NCBI GenBank assembly: GCA_017521325.1
Contig: JAFXCV010000058.1
Coordinates: 1-64,000 of the forward strand
Direction: 5' to 3'
DNA: 64,000 nt
Source: Oscillospiraceae bacterium
GTDB taxonomy: Bacteria; Bacillota; Clostridia; Oscillospirales; Ruminococcaceae
The stretch's first letter is position 1. Each line of letters starts with the position of its first letter. Positions 1-8,445 of this stretch are shown in pieces. The notes beneath the pieces are model-generated. The model searched no databases. It was not told the DNA's origin and worked only from the letters and a program-made list of their open reading frames with translations. Both the position numbers and the translations under genes were made by a program.

Positions 1-118
1 AGGGGGGTGTGGGGGGAAACCGAAAGGGAAGGGGAAATGAGTTCCCCTTCCCTTTGGGTTCTCCACCCACATACTGAAGTGCAGTTTTAAATTTAAAATG
101 CGTTTTAAAAGAATATAG
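1..118. repeat. Dispersed repeat family A, copy 1 (inverted)
   Basis: GC-rich palindromic core (AAAGGGAAGGGGAA ... TTCCCCTTCCCTTT) followed by CCACCCACAT, a TGAAGTGCAG block and an AT-rich arm with AATGCGTTTTAAAAGAAT. The same module lies in the opposite orientation at 8505-8665 and in shorter form at 4536-4600, 11334-11420 and 44465-44570. The element may be cut by the window edge. It has no coding potential. Confidence 0.75.
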
Positions 119-174
119 AATGAAGAATAATGAAGAAAGAATAAAAATTAACCTCTCCGTCACGGCAGCGCTTC

Positions 175-241
175 GCCGCACACCGTTTCCGCTTGACAGC
201 AAAGCTGTCAAAGGAAACATCTCACCTGCGGCGGTTCGCCG
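175..241. repeat. Dispersed repeat family B, single copy downstream of sigE
   Basis: CCGTTTCCGCTTGACAGC, a short loop, then GCTGTCAAAGGAAACATCTCACC and the palindrome GCGGCGGTTCGCCGC. The unit pairs with itself (CTTGACAGC/GCTGTCAA). The same unit occurs at 1868-2100 (tandem), 4603-4668 and 11418-11482. On the minus strand it sits just after the sigE stop, so it may form a transcript-end hairpin; that role is inference. Confidence 0.7.
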
Positions 242-943
242 CTACACGGTCTGTTCCAGCACAAGCCGCAGTTTTTTGATGATCTTCTTTTCCAGTCTTG
301 AAATATATGACTGCGAAATGCCGATTTTCTCCGCAACCTCCTTCTGTGTCAGCTCCCTGCCGCCGTACAAGCCGAATCGCATTTCCATGATCTCACGCTC
401 CCGATCGGGCAGGCTGCGTACCGCCGCACGCAGCATCTCCCGTTCCGATTCCATTTCGATGCCACGGTTCACCACGTCCTCATCCGTGCCGAGGATGTCC
501 GAAAGCAGCAGTTCGTTCCCGTCCCAGTCCACGTTCAGCGGCTCGTCAATGGAAATTTCCCCACGATACTGCGACGCCTTGCGCAGAAACATGAGAATTT
601 CATTTTCAATGCAGCGTGACGCATAGGTCGCAAGCTTGATGTTCTTTTCGGGACAGAAGGTGTTGACCGCCTTAATTAGTCCGATCGTCCCGATGGAAAT
701 CAGATCCTCCAGACAGATCCCCGAGGTTTCAAATTTTCTGGATATGTACACCACAAGCCGCAGATTGTGCGTGATCAGAAGCTCCCTCGCCTCGTTTTCC
801 CCCTGCCGCAATCGGCAGAATACTGCATCCTCCTCCTCCTTCGTCAGAGGGGGCGGCAGGGTGTCGGGTCCGTTGATGTAATCCACGGAGCAGGGCGGCA
901 GAATGCTGCCGATCCATCGGCGAAGCTGTGACAATAATTTCAT
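242..943 (-). CDS. sigE: Sporulation sigma factor sigma-E (pro-form)
   Basis: Mother-cell sigma factor of early sporulation, a sigma-70 protein of 233 residues. Region 2 is clear ([49 protein letters not shown]), followed by [17 protein letters not shown] and a C-terminal region 4 helix-turn-helix ([21 protein letters not shown]). These stretches match the Bacillus subtilis protein almost word for word. The first ~25 residues, before the LPPPL motif, form a basic/hydrophobic pro-sequence, slightly shorter than in Bacillus, which SpoIIGA is expected to remove. The start has a strong GGAGGAG site. The gene lies 38 bases after spoIIGA in the classical spoIIG order, but sigG is not next to it. 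Confidence 0.97.
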   Translation of the reverse strand: MKLLSQLRRWIGSILPPCSVDYINGPDTLPPPLTKEEEDAVFCRLRQGENEARELLITHNLRLVVYISRKFETSGICLEDLISIGTIGLIKAVNTFCPEKNIKLATYASRCIENEILMFLRKASQYRGEISIDEPLNVDWDGNELLLSDILGTDEDVVNRGIEMESEREMLRAAVRSLPDREREIMEMRFGLYGGRELTQKEVAEKIGISQSYISRLEKKIIKKLRLVLEQTV

Positions 944-981
944 AAAGACTCCTCCTTCGGTAGTTTTATCTGCGAAAGCCC

Positions 982-1797
982 CTACATACGCAGGAGCTTG
1001 GGATTGAAAATTGCCTTGCGGTTTTCACGTTCCCCGATGCCGATCAGGACATCCACCTTTTTGCAGCGTCCGTCCTGCTCCGAACGGATCACCACCTCGT
1101 CCGGACGGAATACCGGAATCACGCCGCTGCCCGAAACCGTCGAGCATGGCAGCAGACGGAAGCCCTTCACGGGCGTTTCCATGTCCGGAATCGGAATTCC
1201 GCCAAGCTGCGTGGCGTCACAGATAATTACGGGCTTTCCGGTGAAGAAATCCACCAGAGAATTTCCCGTATCCGCAAGCCCCTCCAGCTGTGCCGTGCAG
1301 CAGCGGTATCGGATACAGACCCGATACCCTCCGTCCGCTGCATGCGTCCGATCATGCAGATACTGCACGGCATGCAGGAGCAGATACGCAGCAATGGTAA
1401 ACAGAACCAGATGCAGGAGGGATACATCCGGATACCAGCAGGAGTTGCCATGCAGCACCCGAACACCGCAAAGCAGCGACAGGGCAAGCAGGATTCCTGC
1501 CAGCAGAAAGCTGCTGCCGAACAGACAGATGCTGCTCCAGCACAGGCGCATCGGATCTTTCACACCGAATGCGCACAGGCACAGCAGCACTGCCACGAGC
1601 AGCTTGCAAAGAACGGAGAGGAAGAGGGGCAGGGGCGGCAGGAGAATCATCAGCGTCGAGAGGCTTCCGAGTGCCGAAACGGCAAGACATCTGCCGAACC
1701 GCAGCCGGCAGTGCGTCAGCCTTGCCGTCATGCGCAGCAATATGTAATTGACATAAAGATTGAACACGAGCAGCACATCGAGATAGATCGCCTGCAT
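982..1797 (-). CDS. spoIIGA: Sigma-E processing peptidase SpoIIGA
   Basis: Membrane-embedded aspartic protease that cleaves the pro-sequence of sigma-E at the septum. The N-terminal half has about five hydrophobic segments, starting [18 protein letters not shown] as in known SpoIIGA. The soluble C-terminal domain carries [17 protein letters not shown], with the DTG(N) catalytic aspartate of the family. The protein is 271 residues from the chosen start. An upstream in-frame ATG (1830) would add 11 residues, but it overlaps the candidate -10 box at 1829-1834, so the ATG at 1797 is preferred. Transcribed with sigE. Confidence 0.93.
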   Translation of the reverse strand: MQAIYLDVLLVFNLYVNYILLRMTARLTHCRLRFGRCLAVSALGSLSTLMILLPPLPLFLSVLCKLLVAVLLCLCAFGVKDPMRLCWSSICLFGSSFLLAGILLALSLLCGVRVLHGNSCWYPDVSLLHLVLFTIAAYLLLHAVQYLHDRTHAADGGYRVCIRYRCCTAQLEGLADTGNSLVDFFTGKPVIICDATQLGGIPIPDMETPVKGFRLLPCSTVSGSGVIPVFRPDEVVIRSEQDGRCKKVDVLIGIGERENRKAIFNPKLLRM

Positions 1798-1828
1798 ACC
1801 GCCACCGCCTTTCCTTCTGTTCACTTCC

Positions 1829-1861
1829 ATTATACACCGTTTGTCCTGCGGATTATGTCAG
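1829..1861 (-). promoter_or_regulatory. Candidate spoIIG promoter with long spacer
   Basis: Minus strand: -35-like CTGACA (1856-1861) and perfect -10 TATAAT (1829-1834), 21 bases apart, about 32 bases before the spoIIGA start. The B. subtilis spoIIG promoter is known for a spacer of about 22 bases and activation by Spo0A-P. A partial 0A-like GGACAAA lies in the spacer (1841-1847 region). Architecture seen; Spo0A control inferred. Confidence 0.55.
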
Positions 1862-1865
1862 ATGC

Positions 1866-2103
1866 GGGCGGCGAACCGCCGCAGGTGATTTGTTTCCTTT
1901 GACGGCTTTCGCCGTCAAGCGGAAACGGCGAACCGCCGCAGGTGATCTGTTTCCTTTGACGGCTTCGCCGTCAAGCGGGCGGCGAACCGCCGCAGGTGAT
2001 CTGTTTCCTTTGACGGCTTTCGCCGTCAAGCGGGCGGCGAACCGCCGCAGGTGATCTGTTTCCTTTGACGGCTTCGCCGTCAAGCGGAAACGGCGTACCG
2101 CCG
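1866..2103. repeat. Tandem array of four family B units
   Basis: Four consecutive copies of a ~56-base unit: GGCGAACCGCCGCAGGTGAT, CTGTTTCCTTTGACGGC, a short loop, GCCGTCAAGCGG. Copies differ by single bases (CTTTCG versus CTTCG in the loop; GCGGGC versus GCGGAAAC joints). Each unit holds two hairpins. The array lies directly upstream of the spoIIGA promoter. A frame of 76 codons runs through it but only repeats a short peptide, so it is not called a gene. Confidence 0.85.
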
Positions 2104-2180
2104 CCCTTGTACAATTCGTACAAATACCCGTCCGTAATTTGTGTACAATAGAGAATGTAAATGCAATTTACAGAATGCGC

Positions 2181-2209
2181 TTGCTTTATACAATTTGGTG
2201 TTGTATAAT
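2181..2209 (+). promoter_or_regulatory. Promoter of the LRR/dockerin gene
   Basis: TTGCTT (2181-2186), 17 bases, TATAAT (2204-2209); about 50 bases before the chosen start at 2262. Confidence 0.65.
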
Positions 2210-2261
2210 AGAATTATCAAATATGCCACGTTTGGCGTGGAAAAGGAAAAGAGGAATGGAT

Positions 2262-4475
2262 ATGAACAGAGTCAGAAAAACGATTGCAGGATTGTCAGCA
2301 CTTGCAGTCATGGTTTCAGGCGGATTCGGCGTTGTGCCGGAGTCTGCGGTGGATTTTAGTGTTACTGCGAATGCATCGGGGATCGTCGATGAATCGGAGG
2401 AGTTCAGCATTACAAAACTTCCGGATAAAACGCAGTATGCAATCGGCGAGAATCTTGATATGACGGGCGCACAGTATGACGCATACTACTCTTGTGTGTT
2501 TGATGACGGTGAAACAACTGAAGGCTGTGGAAACTTTGTTCCCGTAGAGGGCAGCATTGAAGACGGCAGCATCACGATTGACGATTCTGAATTTGACAAC
2601 ACAAAGCCCGGTACCTACAAAATTACCCTGATATTCCACGGTACGACAGGCGATCTGACTGATTCCTTTGAAGTTACCGTGAAGGAAGGCGAAGCATCAG
2701 ACTACACCGAAGGCACCTATGAAGCGCTTACCTACCGCAATTATGGGGATCATATTGAGATCACAGACTGTGATGAAACACTGAAATATGCAAGTATCCC
2801 TTGGGATATTGATGATATTCCGGTAACAGCAATCGGCGATGAAGCATTCAAGGACTGCACAAAGCTTGTATCAATTGACATGGATGGTTATTACATCACG
2901 TCCATCGGGCGTGGTGCATTTGAAAACTGTGAAAGTCTTGAATTAATTTTTTTGTCGTGTGTAATCGACAAGATCAGTGCCGACATGTTCAAGGGCTGCA
3001 AGAATCTGAATTATCTTTACTTTGATTGTGGTGTGAAAACCATCGAAGAGGATGCATTTTCCGGCTGTGAGAACCTCAGAAGAATTTGCTACGATGGCGG
3101 CAATGAAGAATCATGGGGCGACGTGGTGACAGGGGACGGAAACGACGCTGTCAAAAACGCTGATATTTTTTTTGATATTGACGCATTCTATTATATCGTA
3201 GACGAAGGCGGCATTGCGCTTTTGAGCGTTCCCGACAAAACAGAATATCTGATCGGCGAAGAGCTGGATCTGACGGGCGGAAGATTTAGCGGCAGCTATA
3301 ATAGAATAGATTTGTATGGAAGTGAAGAGCACGGTGACATTTTCCCGACTTCGCTCGATGACGGCATAGAGCGAGGCGCGATCACGCTCGACGCATCCGA
3401 GTTTGACAACACAAAGCCCGGCACCTACACGATCTATATCCGTTACGACGCTTATGACGATGTAGAATCTTTTGAGGTTACCGTAAAGGATGGCGAAAAT
3501 CCCACAGAACCGGAAGTTCCCCTCGGCGACCTCGACGGCAATGATGCCATCAACGCAACCGACGCTGCAATGGTGCTTTCCGCAGCAGCGGCAGTAGGTG
3601 CAGGCGTTGACAGCGGACTGACCGAGGAGCAGATGAAGGCTGCCGACGTTGACGGAAACGGTTCGTTCGACGCAAGCGATGCATCCTATATCCTTGCGTA
3701 TGCGGCATACACGGGTGCGGGCGGAGCGGATTCGCTTGATGAGTTCCTTGAAAGTCTGGTTGAACCGGATGTACCGACCGAACCGGAGGTACCGACCGAA
3801 TCGGATAATCCGATCGTGGCACAACTGTGTTATGAAAACAAAGGCGGTTACATTGAGATTACCGGCTGCCAAACAAATGACATTACGGAACTGGTGATCC
3901 CTGCGGAAATCGACGGAGTTCCGGTGAAGAGCATTGCAAACGAGGCGTTTCAACAATATGCAGATCTGGTTTCTGTCAGCATTGCCGACGGTGTAACGAG
4001 TATTGGCGACTTTGCATTCTGGAACTGTTCAGGTCTGACCTCTATCACTCTTCCCGATAGTATTGAAAATATTGGGGAAGCTGCATTCAGTAATTCCGAC
4101 AGACTGGAGAGCATCCATGTTTCCGAAAACAACAAGTTCTTTAAGTCGGTTGACGGCGTTTTGTTCAGTAAGGACGGAACAGCGCTTCTTGTATTCCCGA
4201 TGGCAAAAACATGTACTTCCTACATCATTCCGGATGGCGTGACAACTGTTAGGGGTTATGCGTTTTTCTCCTGCAAAAATCTGAATGCAGTCATCATCCC
4301 GACCACGGTCAAGAGCGTGGAGACACGTGCATTCGACTGCTGCGTAAACCTCACCGATATCTACTATACCGGTACGGAGGAGGAATGGAAGGAAATCGTG
4401 ATTGCCAATGAAGGTGAAGATGAAGAGCCTCCCGCTCCTGTGATTCATTACAACTACGTTTCCGAGATTTCTTAA
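2262..4475 (+). CDS. Secreted leucine-rich-repeat protein with an internal type I dockerin
   Basis: Predicted extracellular protein of 737 residues. A signal peptide (RKTIAGLSALAVMVSGGF) is followed by an Ig-like domain (LPDKTQYAIGENLDMTG ... FEVTVKEGE), a BspA-type LRR block (IGDEAFKDCTKL, IGRGAFENCESL), a second Ig-like copy (VPDKTEYLIGEELDLTG), then a type I dockerin at about residues 420-495 with two calcium-loop repeats (GDLDGNDAINATDAAMVL and DVDGNGSFDASDASYIL), and a second LRR block. Dockerins usually close a protein; here one is internal. Likely role: attachment to a cellulosomal scaffold with the LRRs as binding surface (inference). The start at 2262 has GAGG 7 bases upstream; 2256 is an alternative. 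Confidence 0.85.
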   Translation: MNRVRKTIAGLSALAVMVSGGFGVVPESAVDFSVTANASGIVDESEEFSITKLPDKTQYAIGENLDMTGAQYDAYYSCVFDDGETTEGCGNFVPVEGSIEDGSITIDDSEFDNTKPGTYKITLIFHGTTGDLTDSFEVTVKEGEASDYTEGTYEALTYRNYGDHIEITDCDETLKYASIPWDIDDIPVTAIGDEAFKDCTKLVSIDMDGYYITSIGRGAFENCESLELIFLSCVIDKISADMFKGCKNLNYLYFDCGVKTIEEDAFSGCENLRRICYDGGNEESWGDVVTGDGNDAVKNADIFFDIDAFYYIVDEGGIALLSVPDKTEYLIGEELDLTGGRFSGSYNRIDLYGSEEHGDIFPTSLDDGIERGAITLDASEFDNTKPGTYTIYIRYDAYDDVESFEVTVKDGENPTEPEVPLGDLDGNDAINATDAAMVLSAAAAVGAGVDSGLTEEQMKAADVDGNGSFDASDASYILAYAAYTGAGGADSLDEFLESLVEPDVPTEPEVPTESDNPIVAQLCYENKGGYIEITGCQTNDITELVIPAEIDGVPVKSIANEAFQQYADLVSVSIADGVTSIGDFAFWNCSGLTSITLPDSIENIGEAAFSNSDRLESIHVSENNKFFKSVDGVLFSKDGTALLVFPMAKTCTSYIIPDGVTTVRGYAFFSCKNLNAVIIPTTVKSVETRAFDCCVNLTDIYYTGTEEEWKEIVIANEGEDEEPPAPVIHYNYVSEIS

Positions 4476-4495
4476 ACCTCGGCGATAAACAAAAA

Positions 4496-4527
4496 ACGGA
4501 CGGCGTTTGCCGTCCGTTCGTTTTTTC
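4496..4527 (+). terminator. Rho-independent terminator after the LRR/dockerin gene
   Basis: Stem ACGGACGGC / GCCGTCCGT with a TTT loop, followed by TCGTTTTTTC. Confidence 0.85.
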
Positions 4528-4535
4528 AAAAGCCT

Positions 4536-4668
4536 TATGGATGAGGTGCAGCTTCAAATTCAAAATGCGTTTGAAAAGAATAAAGAATGAGGAAAATAAA
4601 ACTCACCGTTTCCGCTTGACAGCGAAGCTGTCAAAGGAAACATCTCACCGGCGGCGGTTCGCCGCCTT
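4536..4668. repeat. Family A fragment joined to a family B unit
   Basis: 4536-4600 holds the inner part of family A (GCAGCTTCAAATTCAAAATGCG, AAGAATAAAGAATGA). It is joined to a complete family B unit at 4603-4668 (CACCGTTTCCGCTTGACAGC ... GGCGGCGGTTCGCCGCC). The same A-B junction occurs at 1-241 and 11334-11482, so the two modules seem to travel together. Confidence 0.7.
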
Positions 4669-5386
4669 ACCCCATCACAAAACCGCCGTTCACACCCAGC
4701 ACCTGCCCCGTGATGAAATCCGCATTCTCACCGCAGAGAAATACCGCAGCCTTGGCGATATCCTCGGGCGTGCCGAGTCTGCCCAGAGGGGTTTCCTGTG
4801 CAAGGGAATCGAGGGTTTTTGCATCATAGTAGTCAAGCATGGGCGTGCGGATGACGCCGGGGGCGATGCAGTTGACACGGATGCCGCTTGGGGCGACCTC
4901 CTGTGCAAGTGCCTTGGTAAAGCCGATGACCGCCGCCTTTCCTGCGGAATAATCCACCTCGCAGGAAGCGCCGACCTGCCCCCACATGGAGCTGATGTTC
5001 AGAATACAGCCGCTTTTGCGGTGTACCATCTGCGGCAGGAATACTCGGGTGCATTCGATCGTACCCAGCACATTCACATCAAACAGCCGCCTGCGCTGCA
5101 AGGGAGATATGTCCGTGAGAAGCCCCGACAGGGAGAATGCGGCGTTGTTCACGAGCACATCCACACGACCTGTGCGGGAAAGTACGGTTTCCGCCATGGC
5201 TTCAATGGAGGTGACATCTCCCAGATCCGCCTGCACGGCAAAGCCGCCAAGCTTTTGTGCCATTTCCTCCATGCCCTCGCCATGCGAGCAGTAGTGCAGC
5301 ACAGGGAGGAATCCGTCCTTTGCAAGTGCTGCGGCAATTGCCGCACCGATGCCGCCGCTGGCGCCCGTAATCAGTGCCGTTTTCAT
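4667..5386 (-). CDS. Short-chain dehydrogenase/reductase (FabG-like)
   Basis: NAD(P)H-dependent Rossmann-fold oxidoreductase of 239 residues, the usual classical SDR length. Cofactor motif TGASGGIG at residues 7-14, NNAA near 80, catalytic triad Ser133-Tyr146-Lys150 (ISSMWG, YSAGK) and the C-terminal TGQVLGVNGG signature of FabG-like enzymes. Its start overlaps the stop of the upstream CPBP protease gene by an ATGA junction, so the two are translationally coupled. No acyl-carrier or fatty-acid genes lie nearby, so the substrate is open: 3-oxoacyl-ACP reductase is the nearest family name, but a sugar or hydroxy-ketone dehydrogenase is possible. Confidence 0.88.
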   Translation of the reverse strand: MKTALITGASGGIGAAIAAALAKDGFLPVLHYCSHGEGMEEMAQKLGGFAVQADLGDVTSIEAMAETVLSRTGRVDVLVNNAAFSLSGLLTDISPLQRRRLFDVNVLGTIECTRVFLPQMVHRKSGCILNISSMWGQVGASCEVDYSAGKAAVIGFTKALAQEVAPSGIRVNCIAPGVIRTPMLDYYDAKTLDSLAQETPLGRLGTPEDIAKAAVFLCGENADFITGQVLGVNGGFVMG

Positions 5387-6357
5387 GCGGCTGCCTCCTG
5401 CTTTTTGCCGAAGGGAACGAACAGGAGAATTGCAATGACAGCGGAAAGTACAATGGTTGTGGGAAGTCCTGCTTCTGCGCCGAATGTGCCGCCGTTTGCG
5501 AGGTTCATGCCCTCATTGAGGGAGAAGGAGAACACGGAATCGCCCGAATCTATGCCGCTGACGGGCAGACCGAAGAAATTGCCCTGCACGAAATTCCAGA
5601 TGCTGTGCAGTGCGCATGCGCCCCAGAGATTGTCCGTGCGCAGCACATACAGGGAGAACATCACGCCGCAGAGGAAGAGATTGACAAGTGCAAGCAGGCT
5701 GATGCCGGGGTTTGCGCCATGCAGGATGGCAAAGATAACGGAGTTGGAAACGATGGCAACCCATGGCTTGTGATGGCGCAGTGTGGTTGTCATGAAGTAG
5801 CCACGGCAGAGGACTTCTTCGCTCATGCCCTGAATGCCGAAGCCCAGAAGAGCAAGGAGAATGCCCGAAATCTTGCCGTTTGCAAGTCCGTTTGCGGTAA
5901 GTCCCCCCATGAGGTAGGAAATGCCCACAACGGCGCTGAACATGGCAAAGCCGACGCCAAGACCTAAGAGATACTGGGGGAATGCGCCCTTTTTGGAAAG
6001 TCCGATTGTGGAGAGCTTTCTGCCCTCGAACACACGGCAGTAGAAAAATACGGTGAGTGTGATGGCAAGGGTGCTGAACAGGGTCAGCACGGTCAGGGAC
6101 GGATCCATCATGAATTCCGTCACGAGCTTCATTGCCTCGTCATAATCGAGGCTGCCGCCGTTCGATTCCATCAGTTCATACGTCCATTTCATGAGCTTGG
6201 GCATGATGCCGATGGTCACGATGACGCTCTGGACGATGCTTGCCGCCATAAATACAGCAATGAAAATCAGGATCTGCAGGACGTGATTTTTGGGCGTGTT
6301 GAATTTCTCAAGACTGCGGATGCGGTCAACCATGGGGTAGTTTGTGATCATTTTCAT
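5383..6357 (-). CDS. CPBP-family intramembrane glutamic protease
   Basis: Polytopic membrane protein of 324 residues with about eight hydrophobic segments. It has the ABI/CPBP motifs: the EExxxR-type GMSEEVLCRGYF (motif 1) and a later histidine motif ILHGANPG (motif 2), the predicted active site of this prenyl-endopeptidase-like family. Physiological substrates of bacterial members are mostly unknown; some act in bacteriocin immunity. The start has a GGAGGA site 7 bases upstream. First gene of a two-gene unit with the SDR enzyme. Confidence 0.88.
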   Translation of the reverse strand: MKMITNYPMVDRIRSLEKFNTPKNHVLQILIFIAVFMAASIVQSVIVTIGIMPKLMKWTYELMESNGGSLDYDEAMKLVTEFMMDPSLTVLTLFSTLAITLTVFFYCRVFEGRKLSTIGLSKKGAFPQYLLGLGVGFAMFSAVVGISYLMGGLTANGLANGKISGILLALLGFGIQGMSEEVLCRGYFMTTTLRHHKPWVAIVSNSVIFAILHGANPGISLLALVNLFLCGVMFSLYVLRTDNLWGACALHSIWNFVQGNFFGLPVSGIDSGDSVFSFSLNEGMNLANGGTFGAEAGLPTTIVLSAVIAILLFVPFGKKQEAAA

Positions 6358-6384
6358 ATGTAGTTCCTCCGATATGTAGATGTG

Positions 6385-6669
6385 TTATTTCAGCAGAAGC
6401 CAGACGGGCAGGGCGATCTGCCACAGAAGCCCCGCAATATTGACTGCCCAGAAATACCAGTGCTTTGTTTTGTGGCGCAGAAGCTTCATGCCGAGCAGTG
6501 CGCCGATGGCTCCGCCGAGAAATCCAAGTCCCAGCAGTACCTTTTCCGGAATGCGCCATGCGCCTTTTTTGGCTTTTTTCTTGTCCGCTGCATAAAAGCA
6601 GAATGCAATCACGCTCAGGAGTGCGTAGGCTGCAAGCAGAATGCAGGCGATCAACTGCATTGTTGTCAT
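6385..6669 (-). CDS. DUF1294 small membrane protein
   Basis: 94 residues with an N-terminal hydrophobic helix, a short basic loop (YAADKKKAKKGAWRIPE), then LLGLGFLGGAIGALLGMKLLRHKTKHWYF and a final helix. This is the DUF1294 pattern (often fused to cold-shock domains elsewhere); its function is unknown. Its start codon shares one base with the lipase stop (TAATG), so it is probably translated by coupling from the lipase gene. Confidence 0.85.
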   Translation of the reverse strand: MTTMQLIACILLAAYALLSVIAFCFYAADKKKAKKGAWRIPEKVLLGLGFLGGAIGALLGMKLLRHKTKHWYFWAVNIAGLLWQIALPVWLLLK

Positions 6670-7496
6670 TAAAATCCTCTCCTTTTCAATTCCCGCACAA
6701 CGCCGAGGTAGAAATTCGTAATATCGGAAATCTTCCTGTCCTCGTCGGAATTTTTGCGTGTGAACGGCAGGCGCATGTAGTCGATCTCATCCGGATGCGA
6801 AACACCACGCTGCGAGGTGCCGCTATAAATGCCACGGAAATTCGTCCAGCGAGCGTTTTGGGGGGATACCATTCCGTCATTTTTGCCCTCAAAGCAGCTG
6901 ACAATGGCATTGGGAATGCTCATCAGCGGATCGCTCAGGGGACGCTTCATGAGGAATGCGAAGCTCTGGTAGTAAACCCTCGGATCATCGAGGTTGCGCT
7001 GATTGAAATCCTGCATGTAGCCGGTGGAAAGCTCCCGTATGACAAGGTAGGTCTGCGGATCAAAATCGCCGCAGCACAGGCGGATGCCGTCCATGACGGT
7101 GCTTCCCATGCGGATGATGGGATCAAAATGCGCCAGAAGCCAGTCAATGGTGGGAGAGCCGTGATGGGGCGTGGCGATGGTGGTGACGGATGCAATGGAA
7201 TCCCCCATGCCCATCGTGGAGATCATGCAGCGTGCCTCCGCACCGCCCTTGGAATGGGCGATGATATTGAGCTTTTCCGCCCCTGTTTCTCTGAGGATGC
7301 GTTTCACCACGGAAACAAGCAGTCTTGCATTGAATTCGATCGTAGCGTTTCCGTCCTGATTGCCGAAGTAGACCTCTGCACCATGCTGCTTGAGTGCTTC
7401 GGGGATTCTGCCCCAGTACCAGTGATGCGGTGTAGTATCGTGAAATCCCATGCCGTGCAGCAGCAGGATGGGATAGCGTGTCTGACAGGAATGCAT
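6669..7496 (-). CDS. Alpha/beta-hydrolase, lipase-like
   Basis: 275-residue serine hydrolase. PILLLHGMG near the N-terminus forms the oxyanion-hole HG motif, and IIAHSKGGAEAR gives the nucleophile elbow (H-S-K-G-G, Ser as nucleophile). ASVTTIATPHHGSPTID matches the triacylglycerol-lipase/EstA-type group. There is no signal peptide, so it is probably cytoplasmic. The start at 7496 has a strong AGGAGGG; the upstream frame extension (to 7580) covers the promoter and is rejected. Substrate not deducible. Confidence 0.85.
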   Translation of the reverse strand: MHSCQTRYPILLLHGMGFHDTTPHHWYWGRIPEALKQHGAEVYFGNQDGNATIEFNARLLVSVVKRILRETGAEKLNIIAHSKGGAEARCMISTMGMGDSIASVTTIATPHHGSPTIDWLLAHFDPIIRMGSTVMDGIRLCCGDFDPQTYLVIRELSTGYMQDFNQRNLDDPRVYYQSFAFLMKRPLSDPLMSIPNAIVSCFEGKNDGMVSPQNARWTNFRGIYSGTSQRGVSHPDEIDYMRLPFTRKNSDEDRKISDITNFYLGVVRELKRRGF

Positions 7497-7551
7497 GGAT
7501 GTCCCTCCTGTAATGATGGTTGCATCGGAAGTACGATGCGCTCTCACTTTT

Positions 7552-7580
7552 ATTATAGCACACCACGCTGTAAATGTCAA
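7552..7580 (-). promoter_or_regulatory. Promoter of the lipase/DUF1294 unit
   Basis: Minus strand TTGACA (7575-7580), 17 bases, TATAAT (7552-7557). Consensus sigma-A promoter. Confidence 0.85.
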
Positions 7581-7600
7581 TTACCGGCAGAGAAATAGCT

Positions 7601-7637
7601 AAAAAATACACCCCCGACCATGGGAGGACGGGGGTGC
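7601..7637 (-). terminator. Terminator after sigG
   Basis: On the minus strand GCACCCCCGTCC ... GGTCGGGGGTGT followed by ATTTTTT. Confidence 0.85.
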
Positions 7638-7641
7638 GAAA

Positions 7642-8415
7642 TCAGATGGCATCCTTGATTCTGGCGATGGCTGCCTTTTCGAGTCGTGAAACCTGCGCTT
7701 GGGAAATTCCGATTTCCCCTGCGACCTCCACCTGTGTTTTGCCGCAGAGAAAGCGCAGGTAGAGGATGTTTTTTTCACGTTCATCGAGAGATTTCATGGC
7801 GTCACGCATCGCAAAACGGGAGAGCCAGTTTTCGGCGCTGCTCTTGTCGCTGAGCTGATCGAGGACATAGAGCGTATCGCCCGAATCCGAATACACCGGC
7901 TCATAGAGGGAAACGGGGTCGCTGATGCTTTCGAGGGCAATGACCACATCTGCACGATTTTCCCCGATTTTCTGAGCAATTTCATCCATGGTCGGGTCAC
8001 GCTGCAAATCATACGTCAGCTGTTCCTTTGCCTGAATGGCACGGTAGGCAAGGTCACGCAGGGAACGGCTGACCTTGATCTGGTTGTAGTCACGCAGGTG
8101 CCTGCGCAGCTCGCCGCTGATCATCGGCACGCAGTAGGTGGAAAAGCGCACTTCCTTGGTCAGATCAAAATTGTTGATCGCCTTGATCAGCCCCACCACG
8201 CCGATCTGGAAGAGGTCATCCACATCCTCGCCACGTCCTGCGAAACGCTGAATGACGCTGAGGACGAGCCGCAGATTGCCCTGAATGAGCCTGTCCCTTG
8301 CCGCCTTGCTGCCGGTTTCCTTGAATTCACGCAGCAGTGCCATTTTTTCGTCTTCTTTCATAACTGTCAGTTCAGAGGTGTTGATACCGGATATGACGAC
8401 CTTGTGATATGCCAT
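7642..8415 (-). CDS. sigG: Sporulation sigma factor sigma-G
   Basis: Late forespore sigma factor of 257 residues (B. subtilis 260). The N-terminus KVVISGINTSELTVMK is diagnostic for SigG. Region 2 reads NLRLVLSVIQRFAGRGEDVDDLFQIGVVGLIKAINNFD, region 3 follows at RDPTMDEIAQKIGENRADV, and region 4 ends with TQVEVAGEIGISQAQVSRLEK. Start at 8415 with AAGGAGGT. In Bacillus and most Clostridia sigG directly follows sigE; here it sits about 6.6 kb upstream of spoIIGA-sigE on the same strand, with five other genes between. It has its own terminator. Confidence 0.97.
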   Translation of the reverse strand: MAYHKVVISGINTSELTVMKEDEKMALLREFKETGSKAARDRLIQGNLRLVLSVIQRFAGRGEDVDDLFQIGVVGLIKAINNFDLTKEVRFSTYCVPMISGELRRHLRDYNQIKVSRSLRDLAYRAIQAKEQLTYDLQRDPTMDEIAQKIGENRADVVIALESISDPVSLYEPVYSDSGDTLYVLDQLSDKSSAENWLSRFAMRDAMKSLDEREKNILYLRFLCGKTQVEVAGEIGISQAQVSRLEKAAIARIKDAI

Positions 8416-8445
8416 AGCGTGTACCTCCTTTGTGATTTCCTTGAC

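Noticed and set aside
1853-2083. 76-codon minus-strand frame with repeated peptide LTAKAVKGNRSPAAVRR
   Set aside because: It is only the translation of the tandem family B array; similar peptides appear in other frames at other B copies, with no ribosome site.
1866-2103. Possible CRISPR array
   Set aside because: Units are directly tandem without distinct spacers, and no cas genes are present.
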